Source: a virus
Length of the DNA stretch: 37,861 nucleotides
Virus record (IMG/VR): IMGVR_UViG_3300032053_000216
Coordinates: 1-37,861 of that record
Reading direction: 5' to 3' (one strand)
A program made the position numbers and the translations under genes. The notes beneath the pieces were generated by a model. That model searched no databases. It saw only the letters and a list, made by a program, of their open reading frames with translations, and was not told where the DNA came from. Positions 24,039-30,559 of this stretch are shown piece by piece. Each line of letters starts with the position of its first letter. The first letter of the stretch is position 1.

Positions 24039-24406
24039 TCGGGGCAGGATGCGGGTCTTATGTGGGAATCACCATCAGCTTGCCGGTCCTGGCAGCCGTC
24101 TACCTGGCGCTTCTGCTATTCGGCGTCGGATACAACTGGCTTACCTCCCAGGCGGAGAAGACCGGCTTCATCCGTGGCTACACCAGCCTGTTCGTGGTGG
24201 GCGGGGTAGTTGTCACGCTGGCGGCCTCGGCGGTGATCAGCCTTGCCTTCGCATTGGTCACCGCCGGGGCCTTCGTCTTTTCCGGCGCCCCGATGATCGT
24301 CGGCAGCATGATCCGGCACAAGCGCGAGGAAATGCGCCAGCTCCAGCAAGCCAGAGAGGAAGCACGCCATGGCAACCCCAGCGAAGAAATGGCCGCAAAA
24401 CTGTGA
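24035..24406 (+). CDS. Three-helix membrane protein
   Basis: 123-aa protein with hydrophobic helices at about 8-33 (GITISLPVLAAVYLALLLFG), 51-66 (SLFVVGGVVVTLAASA) and 66-92 (VISLAFALVTAGAFVFSGAP), then a charged helical tail (RHKREEMRQLQQAREEARHG). It overlaps both neighbours (4 and 38 bases). In an early phage operon such a protein may act on the host membrane, but no family or motif identifies it. Confidence 0.55.
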   Translation: MIGAGCGSYVGITISLPVLAAVYLALLLFGVGYNWLTSQAEKTGFIRGYTSLFVVGGVVVTLAASAVISLAFALVTAGAFVFSGAPMIVGSMIRHKREEMRQLQQAREEARHGNPSEEMAAKL

Positions 24407-24614
24407 ATACGCCCGGCTGGACTCGATTGCTTTGGCAGAGCAAGGCTACCGCATCCTGGATGCCCTGCTCGACGGGCTGGACAGCGCCCACCAGGTGCGC
24501 CAGGTCGGGCGCGCCATGGCCCACCTGAAAGAAATCCGTTTTAAATTGACCGTATGTAAAGACGGTCAAACACTCACCATCTATAAGGATGGCGAATCAT
24601 TCACCACAAAATGA
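24369..24614 (+). CDS. Hypothetical early protein
   Basis: 81-aa protein overlapping the membrane gene by 38 bases, starting ATG 24369 with GAGAGGA upstream. Residues 15-55 are helical (ARLDSIALAEQGYRILDALL, VRQVGRAMAHLKEI); the end (RFKLTVCKDGQTLTIYKDGE) forms two repeated strands, KDGQTLTIYKDGESFT. No family recognised. Confidence 0.5.
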   Translation: MATPAKKWPQNCEYARLDSIALAEQGYRILDALLDGLDSAHQVRQVGRAMAHLKEIRFKLTVCKDGQTLTIYKDGESFTTK

Positions 24615-24673
24615 TCAGGTTTTATATCCTGAATATCCTGTTCATCCCTGTTTCATCAGATAAGGAGATAAAA

Positions 24674-25339
24674 ATGAATACACCCACCAATCCAACCATT
24701 CGAACCGTTTTGATTTTCCTGCTGTTTGCCTTGTTGCTTACGTCCTGCAAGCCGGTGAAAAATCCCGATTACCAGACAGTTCGAAGTCAGGCCGCAACCC
24801 TGGCCGCCGATCAACAGGCCGCAATGGATCTTGTTGGCGACAAGACCCTGCAAGAGGCTGCGCCTGCACTATGGGCGATCGAACAAGCCTCAATGCTGGC
24901 GCCAGGCGCGTTTATGGTCGTCAATCGAGTAAAAGATGTAGCCATCTTCGTGGCGCAGGGTGGAATGGCGGCCAACGGATCGCCTTACACGTTCATTGGA
25001 TTTATCGATACTGCGCATAATTGCATTGTCGATGCCACCCGTCAAAGCGCCTTGCTAAAAATAGATTATTCCCAAATCAAGACCCTGACCGAGCTCAAAG
25101 ACCTGCTCCGTTCGAAGGGTTTTGTCGAGCTGACTGAAGAGACTGCCCCCTCCCTGCTGATGGCCATTCGGCTGGCGTTAGGCTATCTAAAAACTGTCGG
25201 GTCAGGCATAGTGCAAGGTGTCCAAGGCGTGGGAGCTACGATTTCCGATGTCCTGGTTGTGCCGGCAATGATATTAACGCCTGAGTACTACTTCCCCTGG
25301 TGCGATCACGGTAAAGGGTGTCAATATATCGAGCAATAA
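24674..25339 (+). CDS. Phage-encoded lipoprotein
   Basis: 221-aa protein with a signal peptide and lipobox: MNTPTNPTIRTVLIFLLFAL then LLTSC, Cys26 being the acylation site. The mature part is alpha/beta (QAATLAADQQAAMDLVGDKT; GGMAANGSPYTFIGFID; IKTLTELKDLLRSKGFVELT) and ends with Gly/Val-rich VGSGIVQGVQGVGATISDV and CDHGKGC. AAGGAG precedes the ATG at 24674; an upstream in-frame ATG at 24611 would bury the signal peptide and is rejected. Phage lipoproteins often mediate superinfection exclusion, which is an inference here. Confidence 0.72.
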   Translation: MNTPTNPTIRTVLIFLLFALLLTSCKPVKNPDYQTVRSQAATLAADQQAAMDLVGDKTLQEAAPALWAIEQASMLAPGAFMVVNRVKDVAIFVAQGGMAANGSPYTFIGFIDTAHNCIVDATRQSALLKIDYSQIKTLTELKDLLRSKGFVELTEETAPSLLMAIRLALGYLKTVGSGIVQGVQGVGATISDVLVVPAMILTPEYYFPWCDHGKGCQYIEQ

Positions 25340-25340
25340 G

Positions 25341-25733
25341 ATGATCTCCCTTAAGCTCCGCTTTCAAAAATGGTTCTGGATCAAGCTGACTGAGCGTCTC
25401 CTGTTCCTCCAAAATAAGGGATGGAAAAAGCCCCGTCAGATGGTTCGCACCCCGCTGATCGTTCTCATACTCGAAGATGAACGTAAATCAGACCGCAGTC
25501 GCGATCTACTAACAGATCGAGTAAGTAAACAGAAGGCCCATATGTTCGGATTCTGGTTTCGATTGAAGGTTAAGTTCTGGCTGCTCGCCGTCCATTTCTC
25601 GTTCTGGCTGAAGCGAGCTATCGAAAAGCGGGCGGCGCAATCCGTCGGCCTGATCGGTGGTGGAGCGATGCTCGTCGACCGGAAGGGCGCGATGCTCAGC
25701 ATCTATGAGCATTCTCGACGGTTCAACTGCTGA
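25341..25733 (+). CDS. Hypothetical basic aromatic-rich protein
   Basis: 130-aa protein starting 1 base after the lipoprotein stop, without a strong ribosome site. It is rich in Lys, Arg, Trp and Phe with two similar amphipathic stretches: LRFQKWFWIKLTERLLF (about 5-21) and FRLKVKFWLLAVHFSFWLKR (about 72-91). This could mark a duplicated membrane-associating helix. Antisense ORFs exist over the same stretch, so the coding call is moderate only. No family recognised. Confidence 0.45.
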   Translation: MISLKLRFQKWFWIKLTERLLFLQNKGWKKPRQMVRTPLIVLILEDERKSDRSRDLLTDRVSKQKAHMFGFWFRLKVKFWLLAVHFSFWLKRAIEKRAAQSVGLIGGGAMLVDRKGAMLSIYEHSRRFNC

Positions 25734-25751
25734 ATAAATAATAATCTTACC

Positions 25752-25787
25752 CCTGCCTGCAGGCGCGTAACCTCGCCTGCAGGCAGG
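25752..25787. repeat. 14-bp perfect palindrome with CCTGCAGG core
   Basis: Arms CCTGCCTGCAGGCG (25752-25765) and CGCCTGCAGGCAGG (25774-25787) around CGTAACCT. Located in the 67-base gap between two early genes and followed by a GGAGA ribosome site, not by a T-run. It shares its core with 23635-23667. Confidence 0.7.
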
Positions 25788-25800
25788 CGGAGACAACCTG

Positions 25801-26199
25801 ATGACTGATGATGCTGTCAATAAGCCTGGATCCAGGAATAGATCTGAGAGAAGCCAACTGTATGGGCGCCACAGGAGGGAGACCATCAATGTGCCCAATG
25901 CCTATGTCGACCAGGATAATCCACCGCTTGAGGAGGGGGAACTGCGCACGCTGAAGGCCACCGACCTGGTGGAGTTCAACCGCATGGCGGAGAGTGAGTT
26001 CGTATATATCGTCCGCAATCTTTTGGCTGCCCCTGGCGCCATGCGAGCGCGGGAAGTATGCATCGAGTCTGCCGCTCGGCTCGATATTTCCATCGAAACC
26101 GCCAAGCGGTATCTATTGAAACACTCCGCGAGTATTTCCGAATTCGAGATCGAAAAAGGGTGGGTAAGAGAGCGGAAGAAACATAAACCGGCGAAATGA
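25801..26199 (+). CDS. Putative helix-turn-helix protein
   Basis: 132-aa protein. The N-terminal 55 residues are polar and likely disordered (NKPGSRNRSERSQLYGRHRR). The C-terminal half reads as a helical DNA-binding domain: VEFNRMAESEFVYIVRNLL, then MRAREVCIESAARLDISIET and AKRYLLKHS, where ARLDISIETAKRYL has the spacing of a recognition helix after a turn. It ends in a basic tail. Probably an early transcription regulator; no family recognised with certainty. Confidence 0.55.
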   Translation: MTDDAVNKPGSRNRSERSQLYGRHRRETINVPNAYVDQDNPPLEEGELRTLKATDLVEFNRMAESEFVYIVRNLLAAPGAMRAREVCIESAARLDISIETAKRYLLKHSASISEFEIEKGWVRERKKHKPAK

Positions 26200-26215
26200 G
26201 CGCTTTTCGAAGCGC
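26200..26215. terminator. Small TTCG-tetraloop hairpin
   Basis: GCGCTT (26200-26205), loop TTCG, AAGCGC (26210-26215), directly after the stop of the preceding gene. The cUUCGg-like loop is stable, but no T-tract follows, so it is at best a weak terminator or a transcript-end stabiliser. Confidence 0.4.
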
Positions 26216-26234
26216 CTTCTATTAAAGAGAGAAA

Positions 26235-26261
26235 GTGTGTGTGCGTGTGTGTGTGTGTGTG
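26235..26261. repeat. (GT)n dinucleotide microsatellite
   Basis: 27 bases of alternating GT with one C at 26244, ending 17 bases before a start codon and just upstream of its GGAAGG ribosome site. Slippage here would change leader length and spacing from upstream elements. It is one of three simple repeats in this 1-kb stretch. Confidence 0.9.
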
Positions 26262-26277
26262 ATTTCGGAAGGTCAAA

Positions 26278-26493
26278 ATGATCAACGATGAAGAACTTAA
26301 GAAAATCCAGAGTCGGGCAAAGAGGGCCGTAGATGATGGACACAAAGGGTTGACGATCGTGCTGGCCATGGAGCCGGTGATTGTATTCGCCCTCGCTGGA
26401 GAGCTGCTGCGGTTACGTGTATTGCAGAGAGCTTTCGAGAATGCCGTGGATGCTGGCCTGAAACGATCGAAGGATGCAGGCGATGAGCGATAA
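26278..26493 (+). CDS. Hypothetical small helical protein
   Basis: 71-aa protein with GGAAGG 7 bases before the ATG. It is almost entirely helical: INDEELKKIQSRAKRAVDDG, then a hydrophobic helix LTIVLAMEPVIVFALAGELL, then ALQRAFENAVDAGLKR-like. No transmembrane claim is made because the hydrophobic stretch is short and contains Glu and Pro. It overlaps the next gene by 11 bases. Function unknown. Confidence 0.5.
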   Translation: MINDEELKKIQSRAKRAVDDGHKGLTIVLAMEPVIVFALAGELLRLRVLQRAFENAVDAGLKRSKDAGDER

Positions 26494-27022
26494 CGAGATT
26501 GAAACCAAAGTCTATACCATCCGCTGGAATGACCTGGGCAAGTACCTGAAGCGCGGCATGCAGGTGATCTCGATCACGCCCGGATCGGGAGCCGAAACCA
26601 GCATGCTGGCGGTGCTGCCCGCTGAGCTGGTCGCCGATCTGGAGAAGAACCACAAGGGCAAGGGCAAGCGCAAGCCCAGCCTGCGGGATATCCTGGTGGA
26701 CCTGGCCGGATGGGCGAGCTTCAAGCCTGGGGACGTGCGGCGTGCGGTGCTATCCAGAGGGCTGGGGATCGACGTGATCTGTGGAATAGACGGCATGTGG
26801 CGGCTGCAGATCTGGCGGGAGGGCATCGAGCCGTCTCTCAAGGAATGGGAAACCGTGCTGAAGTCATGGCCCACACAGCTGCCGGAAGTGCCTAATAAGC
26901 GCTTTACTCACGACCAACGAAAGTATGTCCGTGGAGAATGGAAGGTTATCGATGAACAAACAGATATATCTGGTCAGCCTGCTGCCGGAGAAACCCCATT
27001 GGACGGCCATGCACAATCCTGA
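26483..27022 (+). CDS. Hypothetical early protein, mixed alpha/beta
   Basis: 179-aa protein. ATG 26483 is preferred to 26474 because AAGGA then sits about 9 bases upstream instead of adjacent. Segments: YTIRWNDLGKYLKRGMQVIS, LLAVLPAELVADLEKNHKGK-like, a Lys-rich loop, SLRDILVDLAGWASFKPGDV, GIDGMWRLQIWREGIEPSL and a polar tail. The GWASFKPGDVRRAVLSRGLG part could contact nucleic acid. No family recognised; it lies in the early operon and overlaps both neighbours. Confidence 0.5.
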   Translation: MSDNEIETKVYTIRWNDLGKYLKRGMQVISITPGSGAETSMLAVLPAELVADLEKNHKGKGKRKPSLRDILVDLAGWASFKPGDVRRAVLSRGLGIDVICGIDGMWRLQIWREGIEPSLKEWETVLKSWPTQLPEVPNKRFTHDQRKYVRGEWKVIDEQTDISGQPAAGETPLDGHAQS

Positions 27023-27170
27023 CGAGTCCGAGGACAAGATCGCAATATTTCGCAAGCTGCCGGGCGAGTTTACTAATCCCAGGTTGTACCGGTCCTACAA
27101 ATACCGGTCCGGCTTGCGATACGAGCGGTTGCTGCGCATCATTGGGCGGCACGGAGGCAGCCATGACTAG
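26952..27170 (+). CDS. Hypothetical small early protein
   Basis: 72-aa protein starting ATG 26952 with GGAAGG 7 bases upstream; the frame is open further upstream to 26925 but without a ribosome site. It reads NKQIYLVSLLPEKPHWTAMH, EDKIAIFRKLPGEFTNPRLY, RSYKYRSGLRYERLLRIIGR. The basic, aromatic C-terminal half could bind nucleic acid. It overlaps the upstream gene by 71 bases, which is large, so translation of both full lengths is uncertain. Confidence 0.45.
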   Translation: MNKQIYLVSLLPEKPHWTAMHNPDESEDKIAIFRKLPGEFTNPRLYRSYKYRSGLRYERLLRIIGRHGGSHD

Positions 27171-27271
27171 CTGCACTGGCGCAACCGACTTGAAGAAGAA
27201 GAAGAAGAAGAAGTCACATATATATTATATATATAGGGAAAAGTCCTATCCGGCACGGAGGCAGCCATGAC
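27147..27271. repeat. 21-bp direct repeat carrying ribosome site and start codon, with simple repeats between copies
   Basis: The 21-base string starting CGGCACGGAGGCAGCC and ending ATGAC occurs at 27147-27167 and again at 27251-27271. The bases after it also align (AGCTGCA-CTGGCGC versus AGATGTAACTGGTGC) with a 1-base gap. Between the copies lie (GAA)7 at 27192-27213 and an AT run at 27218-27235. It looks like a partial tandem duplication of the start of the gene at 27267. Confidence 0.8.
27163..27270 (+). CDS. Possible 35-aa ORF over the duplicated start (or degenerate copy)
   Basis: ORF starting in the first copy of the repeat: MTSCTGATDL, a run of seven Lys from the (GAA)7 repeat, then SHIYYIYREK and a stop overlapping the next start (ATGA). 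It has a GGAGG ribosome site, the same as the next gene. It could be a real coupled small ORF, but the alignment of its first bases to the next gene with a frameshift suggests a degenerate duplicate. Confidence 0.3.
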   Translation: MTSCTGATDLKKKKKKKSHIYYIYREKSYPARRQP

Positions 27272-27494
27272 GAGATGTAACTGGTGCGGATGTGAAGTCG
27301 ACAGCCGCAAAATCGACATAGACGGCAATCATCTGAACTTCACCGATTGCATTGGTGCGCTGAAGATCAAAGTCAAGGCGCTTACCCAGGAGCTGATCGA
27401 CGAGCGGGTGCTGACCGCCTCGCTGACCGAACACCTGGAAATCTGCAATATCATCTGCCCCCTGGCAGACGAAGAAGAAAAACAAACAAGTTAG
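27267..27494 (+). CDS. Small cysteine-rich (zinc-binding) protein
   Basis: 75-aa protein beginning MTRCNWCGCEVDSRKIDIDG: Cys4-x2-Cys7 and Cys9, with Cys28 in FTDCIGAL and two more in EICNIICPL. The first part resembles a short zinc ribbon; the middle is a coiled coil (IKVKALTQELIDERVLTASL). GGAGG lies 6 bases upstream of the ATG. Likely a small regulatory or nucleic-acid-binding early protein; exact role unknown. Confidence 0.55.
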   Translation: MTRCNWCGCEVDSRKIDIDGNHLNFTDCIGALKIKVKALTQELIDERVLTASLTEHLEICNIICPLADEEEKQTS

Positions 27495-27520
27495 CTAAGT
27501 GACGAGATAAGGAGTGAACG

Positions 27521-28066
27521 ATGTTAATCAAATTCAATTTCCCACTGGAACCCAACATTGCAGTAAAGACGGTGCTCGAGGGCCTGGCCCTGTCTGATAG
27601 GCTGAAACTCGTGGCGCTGATGCAAGTCGAGACCGAAGATGAAACCGTGGCGGCGCTGCTGCGGACTCTGCCGGAAGCGAAAGAAGTATTCCCACCTGGC
27701 ACAGTCGTGGGTTTTCTCGCCTCGCCTCCTGCCGACCACGTGGTGGTGACCAAGCCGAAGCGCGAGAGAGCCAAGCGCACCTACACTTCCGGGCCACTGG
27801 TGGAATGTAAGGCCTGTCACAAGCAAAAACCAGCCGCGCAGATGTGCAAAACCGGCGAGTGTAAAACCTGCCGAATGCAAGGATTGAAGCAGGAGAAACT
27901 TGCGGAAAAGTCGCAGCCGGCTAAAAAGTCGCAAGTGGAGAAGCACCCGGAAACCTGGACCAACCGGCGGCCAGAATTTGGAAAAGAAGAGGCGGTATCG
28001 CAAATCCGGGATAAGCCACAAGTACAAGTCGATCTGCATAAATTAGCGGGTCGAAGGGTTGGGTGA
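27521..28066 (+). CDS. Zinc-finger early protein
   Basis: 181-aa protein, ribosome site AAGGAG before ATG 27521. Residues 1-70 are a helical/alpha-beta domain (LSDRLKLVALMQVETEDETV). A basic linker (KPKRERAKRTY) leads to a Cys cluster, Cys96, Cys99, Cys109, Cys114 and Cys117 (VECKACHKQK...CKTGECKTC), which would bind zinc. The last 60 residues are Lys/Gln-rich and likely disordered. Probably nucleic-acid binding; no family recognised. Confidence 0.55.
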   Translation: MLIKFNFPLEPNIAVKTVLEGLALSDRLKLVALMQVETEDETVAALLRTLPEAKEVFPPGTVVGFLASPPADHVVVTKPKRERAKRTYTSGPLVECKACHKQKPAAQMCKTGECKTCRMQGLKQEKLAEKSQPAKKSQVEKHPETWTNRRPEFGKEEAVSQIRDKPQVQVDLHKLAGRRVG

Positions 28067-28069
28067 ACT

Positions 28070-28501
28070 TTGAAAGCGATCACCCTGACACAACCCTGGG
28101 CGACATTCGTGGCTCACGGGATCAAGACCATCGAAACCAGAAGCTGGTCAACGGCCTATCGGGGCTGGCTGGCGATCCACGCGGCCAAGGGTTTCCCAGA
28201 ATGGGCGAAAAATCTTTGCGTCGAAAAGCCTTTCGACTTCTTTCTTAAAAGATTGGGATATACCGTCGAAACGCTTCCGACAGGCTGTGTGCTCGCGAAA
28301 GCCAATCTGATCGATTGTATTCGGTTTACCGTCGGGTACGAGCCTCCTGGACACGAGTCGGAATTCGGCGATTTCACGATCGGCCGTTATGGGTTTATAT
28401 TCGCTGCGATCAAGCGTTTTGAGAAACCCATCCCAGCTACCGGTGCATTGAACCTTTGGGACTGGAATATTCCAGACGAACAATTCCGGTTTCATAAATA
28501 G
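28070..28501 (+). CDS. ASCH/PUA-like domain protein
   Basis: 143-aa protein that opens KAITLTQPWATFVAHGIKTI followed by ETRSW and RGWLAIHAAKG, the hallmark start of ASCH domains (small PUA-like beta barrels that bind RNA or modified nucleotides), and closes with GRYGFIFAAIKRFEKPIPATG. Proteins of this type are frequent in phages and are thought to act in RNA binding or processing. No ATG is available; TTG at 28070, 3 bases after the previous stop, is the best start. Confidence 0.8.
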   Translation: MKAITLTQPWATFVAHGIKTIETRSWSTAYRGWLAIHAAKGFPEWAKNLCVEKPFDFFLKRLGYTVETLPTGCVLAKANLIDCIRFTVGYEPPGHESEFGDFTIGRYGFIFAAIKRFEKPIPATGALNLWDWNIPDEQFRFHK

Positions 28502-28504
28502 ATT

Positions 28505-28546
28505 CTTTCGCGTGCGAAAGTCTCAAAACCGAAAAAGTCTCAAAAC
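28505..28546. promoter_or_regulatory. Quasi-palindrome and direct repeats upstream of the parB-like gene
   Basis: CTTTCGC-GT-GCGAAAG (28505-28520) is a 16-base quasi-palindrome, the size of ParB binding sites. It is followed by two copies of AAAGTCTCAAAAC at 28517-28529 and 28534-28546, 17 bases apart. The block fills the 61-base gap before the parB-like gene and may be its own operator or a parS-like site (inference). Confidence 0.45.
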
Positions 28547-28562
28547 GAACAGGAGATGAAAC

Positions 28563-30215
28563 ATGGAAACCATGAACCAAACCATCCGCCAAATTCCATT
28601 AGACTACATCAAGCCGAATCCCTGGCAAACCAGACGGGGAGATCCGGACCCGGCCTATATTGAAGAGCTTGCCAACGACATCGCCGCCAACGGCCTGCTG
28701 CAGATCCCCATCGGCCGTATGCTCGACGATAAAGGGGCGCCGGTCGGCTTCGTAAAAATCGAAGCGCACGGCGGGGCATTTGCTTACCTGAAAGACAACC
28801 CAGGTGCGGTGGTCCAGCTCGCCTTCGGCCATAATCGCCTAGCTGCTTATCACCGGCTACATGTGCGGCTCGACGAGCCGGATATTCCCGCCGATTGGTC
28901 CGTCATGCCTGTGGATGTGCGCGTGCTCACTGATATACAGATGGCGGATTTTGCCTGGGCGGAGAACGATAAACGTCAGGACTTCACACCATTGGAACGA
29001 GCCATGGCGATCCGCAAGCGGATGGATGATTTCAGCTGGAGTCAGAAAGATATCGCCGAGCATTTGAGAGTATCGGCGCCGAGAGTAAGCAATGCCTTGC
29101 GATTGCTCGATTTACCTGAGGATATTCTGCAACTCATGGCGAAAGGGGAGTTAAGTGAACGTGTGGCATTGTCGTTGTCAACCTTATTCGACCTGCCTGA
29201 ATCACTGCGAAAAGAAGCGGAGACCCAATATTCCCCCAGTATCAAACCATCCTACATTGTGACACAGGCGATAGAAGGATTATCGTCGGATGGCATTCGG
29301 GAGCATATTGAGAGACTTGTGAAAAATTATTCCAAAGATTTACACCAGGCAATTTGGGATCTCGATTACATTTTCATCACCAGCGAGGCCATCTATTGGC
29401 CAGAATGCCGGACATGCGAGCTGCGACATAAACCGTTAAATATCTGCATTAAGCCAGACTGTTATGAGGCCAAGACCAGGGCCTGGAAAGCGGATTATCT
29501 CAAGTCAGCCAGCCAGGTCAGTGGGATTTTGCCGTTGGAAACCGAGATCGGCATTTACGAAGTCACCCATTTAAGTTACCGGCCATCGGCCGAAACTATT
29601 TTGAACTCCGGCTGCGAGAATTTACGGTTGGCATACATTTCCAATGGCGAGGGTCGCTTCACGTTGGAGGAGAGAGGATTTTCTAAGGCGACGATCGTCT
29701 GCCGGCAAAAGAATAGTCATTGCCAATGCCTTAGAGGTCTGGAGATATTAGAAGCCCAGCGGCGAAGAGCAGAGATCCAGGCGATCCAAGATACACCCAA
29801 GGCAGCAGATGATGCATCCCCTGAGGAAACCGAGGAAGTCGTTCAACCCCTTGCCCTGGAATCGCAACCGCCGGAGCCAGAGCAGCCCACGGCGGCCGAT
29901 CTGCAGGATCTGGTCAAACAGGATATGCGGAATGAAAAGGAATATAAAAAACTGGCGAAGGAAGCTCAGGACCGGGCAGCCCAGCTCATCGTGGATGGAT
30001 TAGCTGCTGACGATCTCGGCGCCTGGCGGCTCGTATATGACCGGGTGGCAGCTGGTGAAAACTGGAAGAATAGACCGATTGATGTCCTCGAGCTGCGCCA
30101 GGGGATTGCGAAGAAAATTATTAACCATCATGTATCCTATATTGAGCCGCAGGACATTCCGGAGAGATTGAAGAAGGTGCTGATCGATGCCGGTCTTCAG
30201 ATGCCGGTATTTTGA
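28563..30215 (+). CDS. ParB-like nuclease-domain/HTH protein
   Basis: 550-aa protein of the ParB/RepB/KorB type. N-terminal ParB domain: IPLDYIKPNPWQTRR at 11-25, EELANDIAANGLLQIP at about 34-49, and the box II-like GHNRLAAYHRL at 89-99. A helix-turn-helix lies at about 158-185 (WSQKDIAEHLRVSAPRVSNA). Cys282, Cys285, Cys295 and Cys300 (CRTCELRHKPLNICIKPDC) form a putative zinc site, with further Cys at about 380-395. The C-terminal part is acidic then helical. AGGAG lies 7 bases before ATG 28563. No ParA partner is seen nearby, so it may be a regulator or replication-associated factor rather than a partition protein. Confidence 0.85.
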   Translation: METMNQTIRQIPLDYIKPNPWQTRRGDPDPAYIEELANDIAANGLLQIPIGRMLDDKGAPVGFVKIEAHGGAFAYLKDNPGAVVQLAFGHNRLAAYHRLHVRLDEPDIPADWSVMPVDVRVLTDIQMADFAWAENDKRQDFTPLERAMAIRKRMDDFSWSQKDIAEHLRVSAPRVSNALRLLDLPEDILQLMAKGELSERVALSLSTLFDLPESLRKEAETQYSPSIKPSYIVTQAIEGLSSDGIREHIERLVKNYSKDLHQAIWDLDYIFITSEAIYWPECRTCELRHKPLNICIKPDCYEAKTRAWKADYLKSASQVSGILPLETEIGIYEVTHLSYRPSAETILNSGCENLRLAYISNGEGRFTLEERGFSKATIVCRQKNSHCQCLRGLEILEAQRRRAEIQAIQDTPKAADDASPEETEEVVQPLALESQPPEPEQPTAADLQDLVKQDMRNEKEYKKLAKEAQDRAAQLIVDGLAADDLGAWRLVYDRVAAGENWKNRPIDVLELRQGIAKKIINHHVSYIEPQDIPERLKKVLIDAGLQMPVF

Positions 30216-30227
30216 GGAAGAAATGAC

Positions 30228-30320
30228 ATGCCCCCCCAACTAACGCACGATAATAGGCTGGATTGGGAAGGGGATGAGGGGGGTGATGATGACGGAGATG
30301 ATGACCGTGATGACGTATGA
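30228..30320 (+). CDS. 30-aa highly acidic peptide
   Basis: ORF starting ATG 30228 with GAGGAAG upstream, reading MPPQLTHDNRLDWEGDEGGD then a run rich in Asp, and ending in an ATGA overlap with the next gene. Nearly every residue after position 14 is Asp, Glu or Gly. DNA-mimic proteins can be this acidic, but the size and low complexity make a firm role impossible to assign. The coupling to both neighbours supports translation. Confidence 0.45.
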   Translation: MPPQLTHDNRLDWEGDEGGDDDGDDDRDDV

Positions 30321-30559
30321 CCGCCCGGAGTACACCTGTGGCCGATGCAAAGAATGATCCCTCATTGATAGCCAGGCAGCGCGCGGAAGCCGTAAAAGAT
30401 GCCGTGGGCCGTTTATTATTATTGCTGGGGCCGGAGCGTATTTTGCAGCTCGCCCAGATGCTGGATGATGTAGCGACCGATACACGCTTTGGTGATGTGA
30501 AAATCATCATTACGGATGGGCGCGTGCGGCTGCTAAAGGTGGAGAAGAGTTATGAATAA
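30317..30559 (+). CDS. Hypothetical small protein upstream of the type IV cassette
   Basis: 80-aa protein starting at ATG 30317 (ATGA overlap) and ending inside the start of the csf1-like gene (8-base overlap). Residues 20-55 are helical (RQRAEAVKDAVGRLLLLLGP, ERILQLAQMLDDVA); the end is beta-like (GDVKIIITDGRVRLLKVEKS). The overlap couples it to the Cas cassette, so it may be cotranscribed with it. No family recognised. Confidence 0.55.
   Translation: MTARSTPVADAKNDPSLIARQRAEAVKDAVGRLLLLLGPERILQLAQMLDDVATDTRFGDVKIIITDGRVRLLKVEKSYE

Noticed and set aside
26235-27235. Simple repeats as a possible CRISPR array
   Set aside because: They are mono-type di- and trinucleotide repeats without unique spacers of similar length.
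28517-28546. Pair of AAAGTCTCAAAAC repeats as a mini CRISPR array
   Set aside because: Repeats are 13 bases with only 4 bases between them; too short and only two copies.
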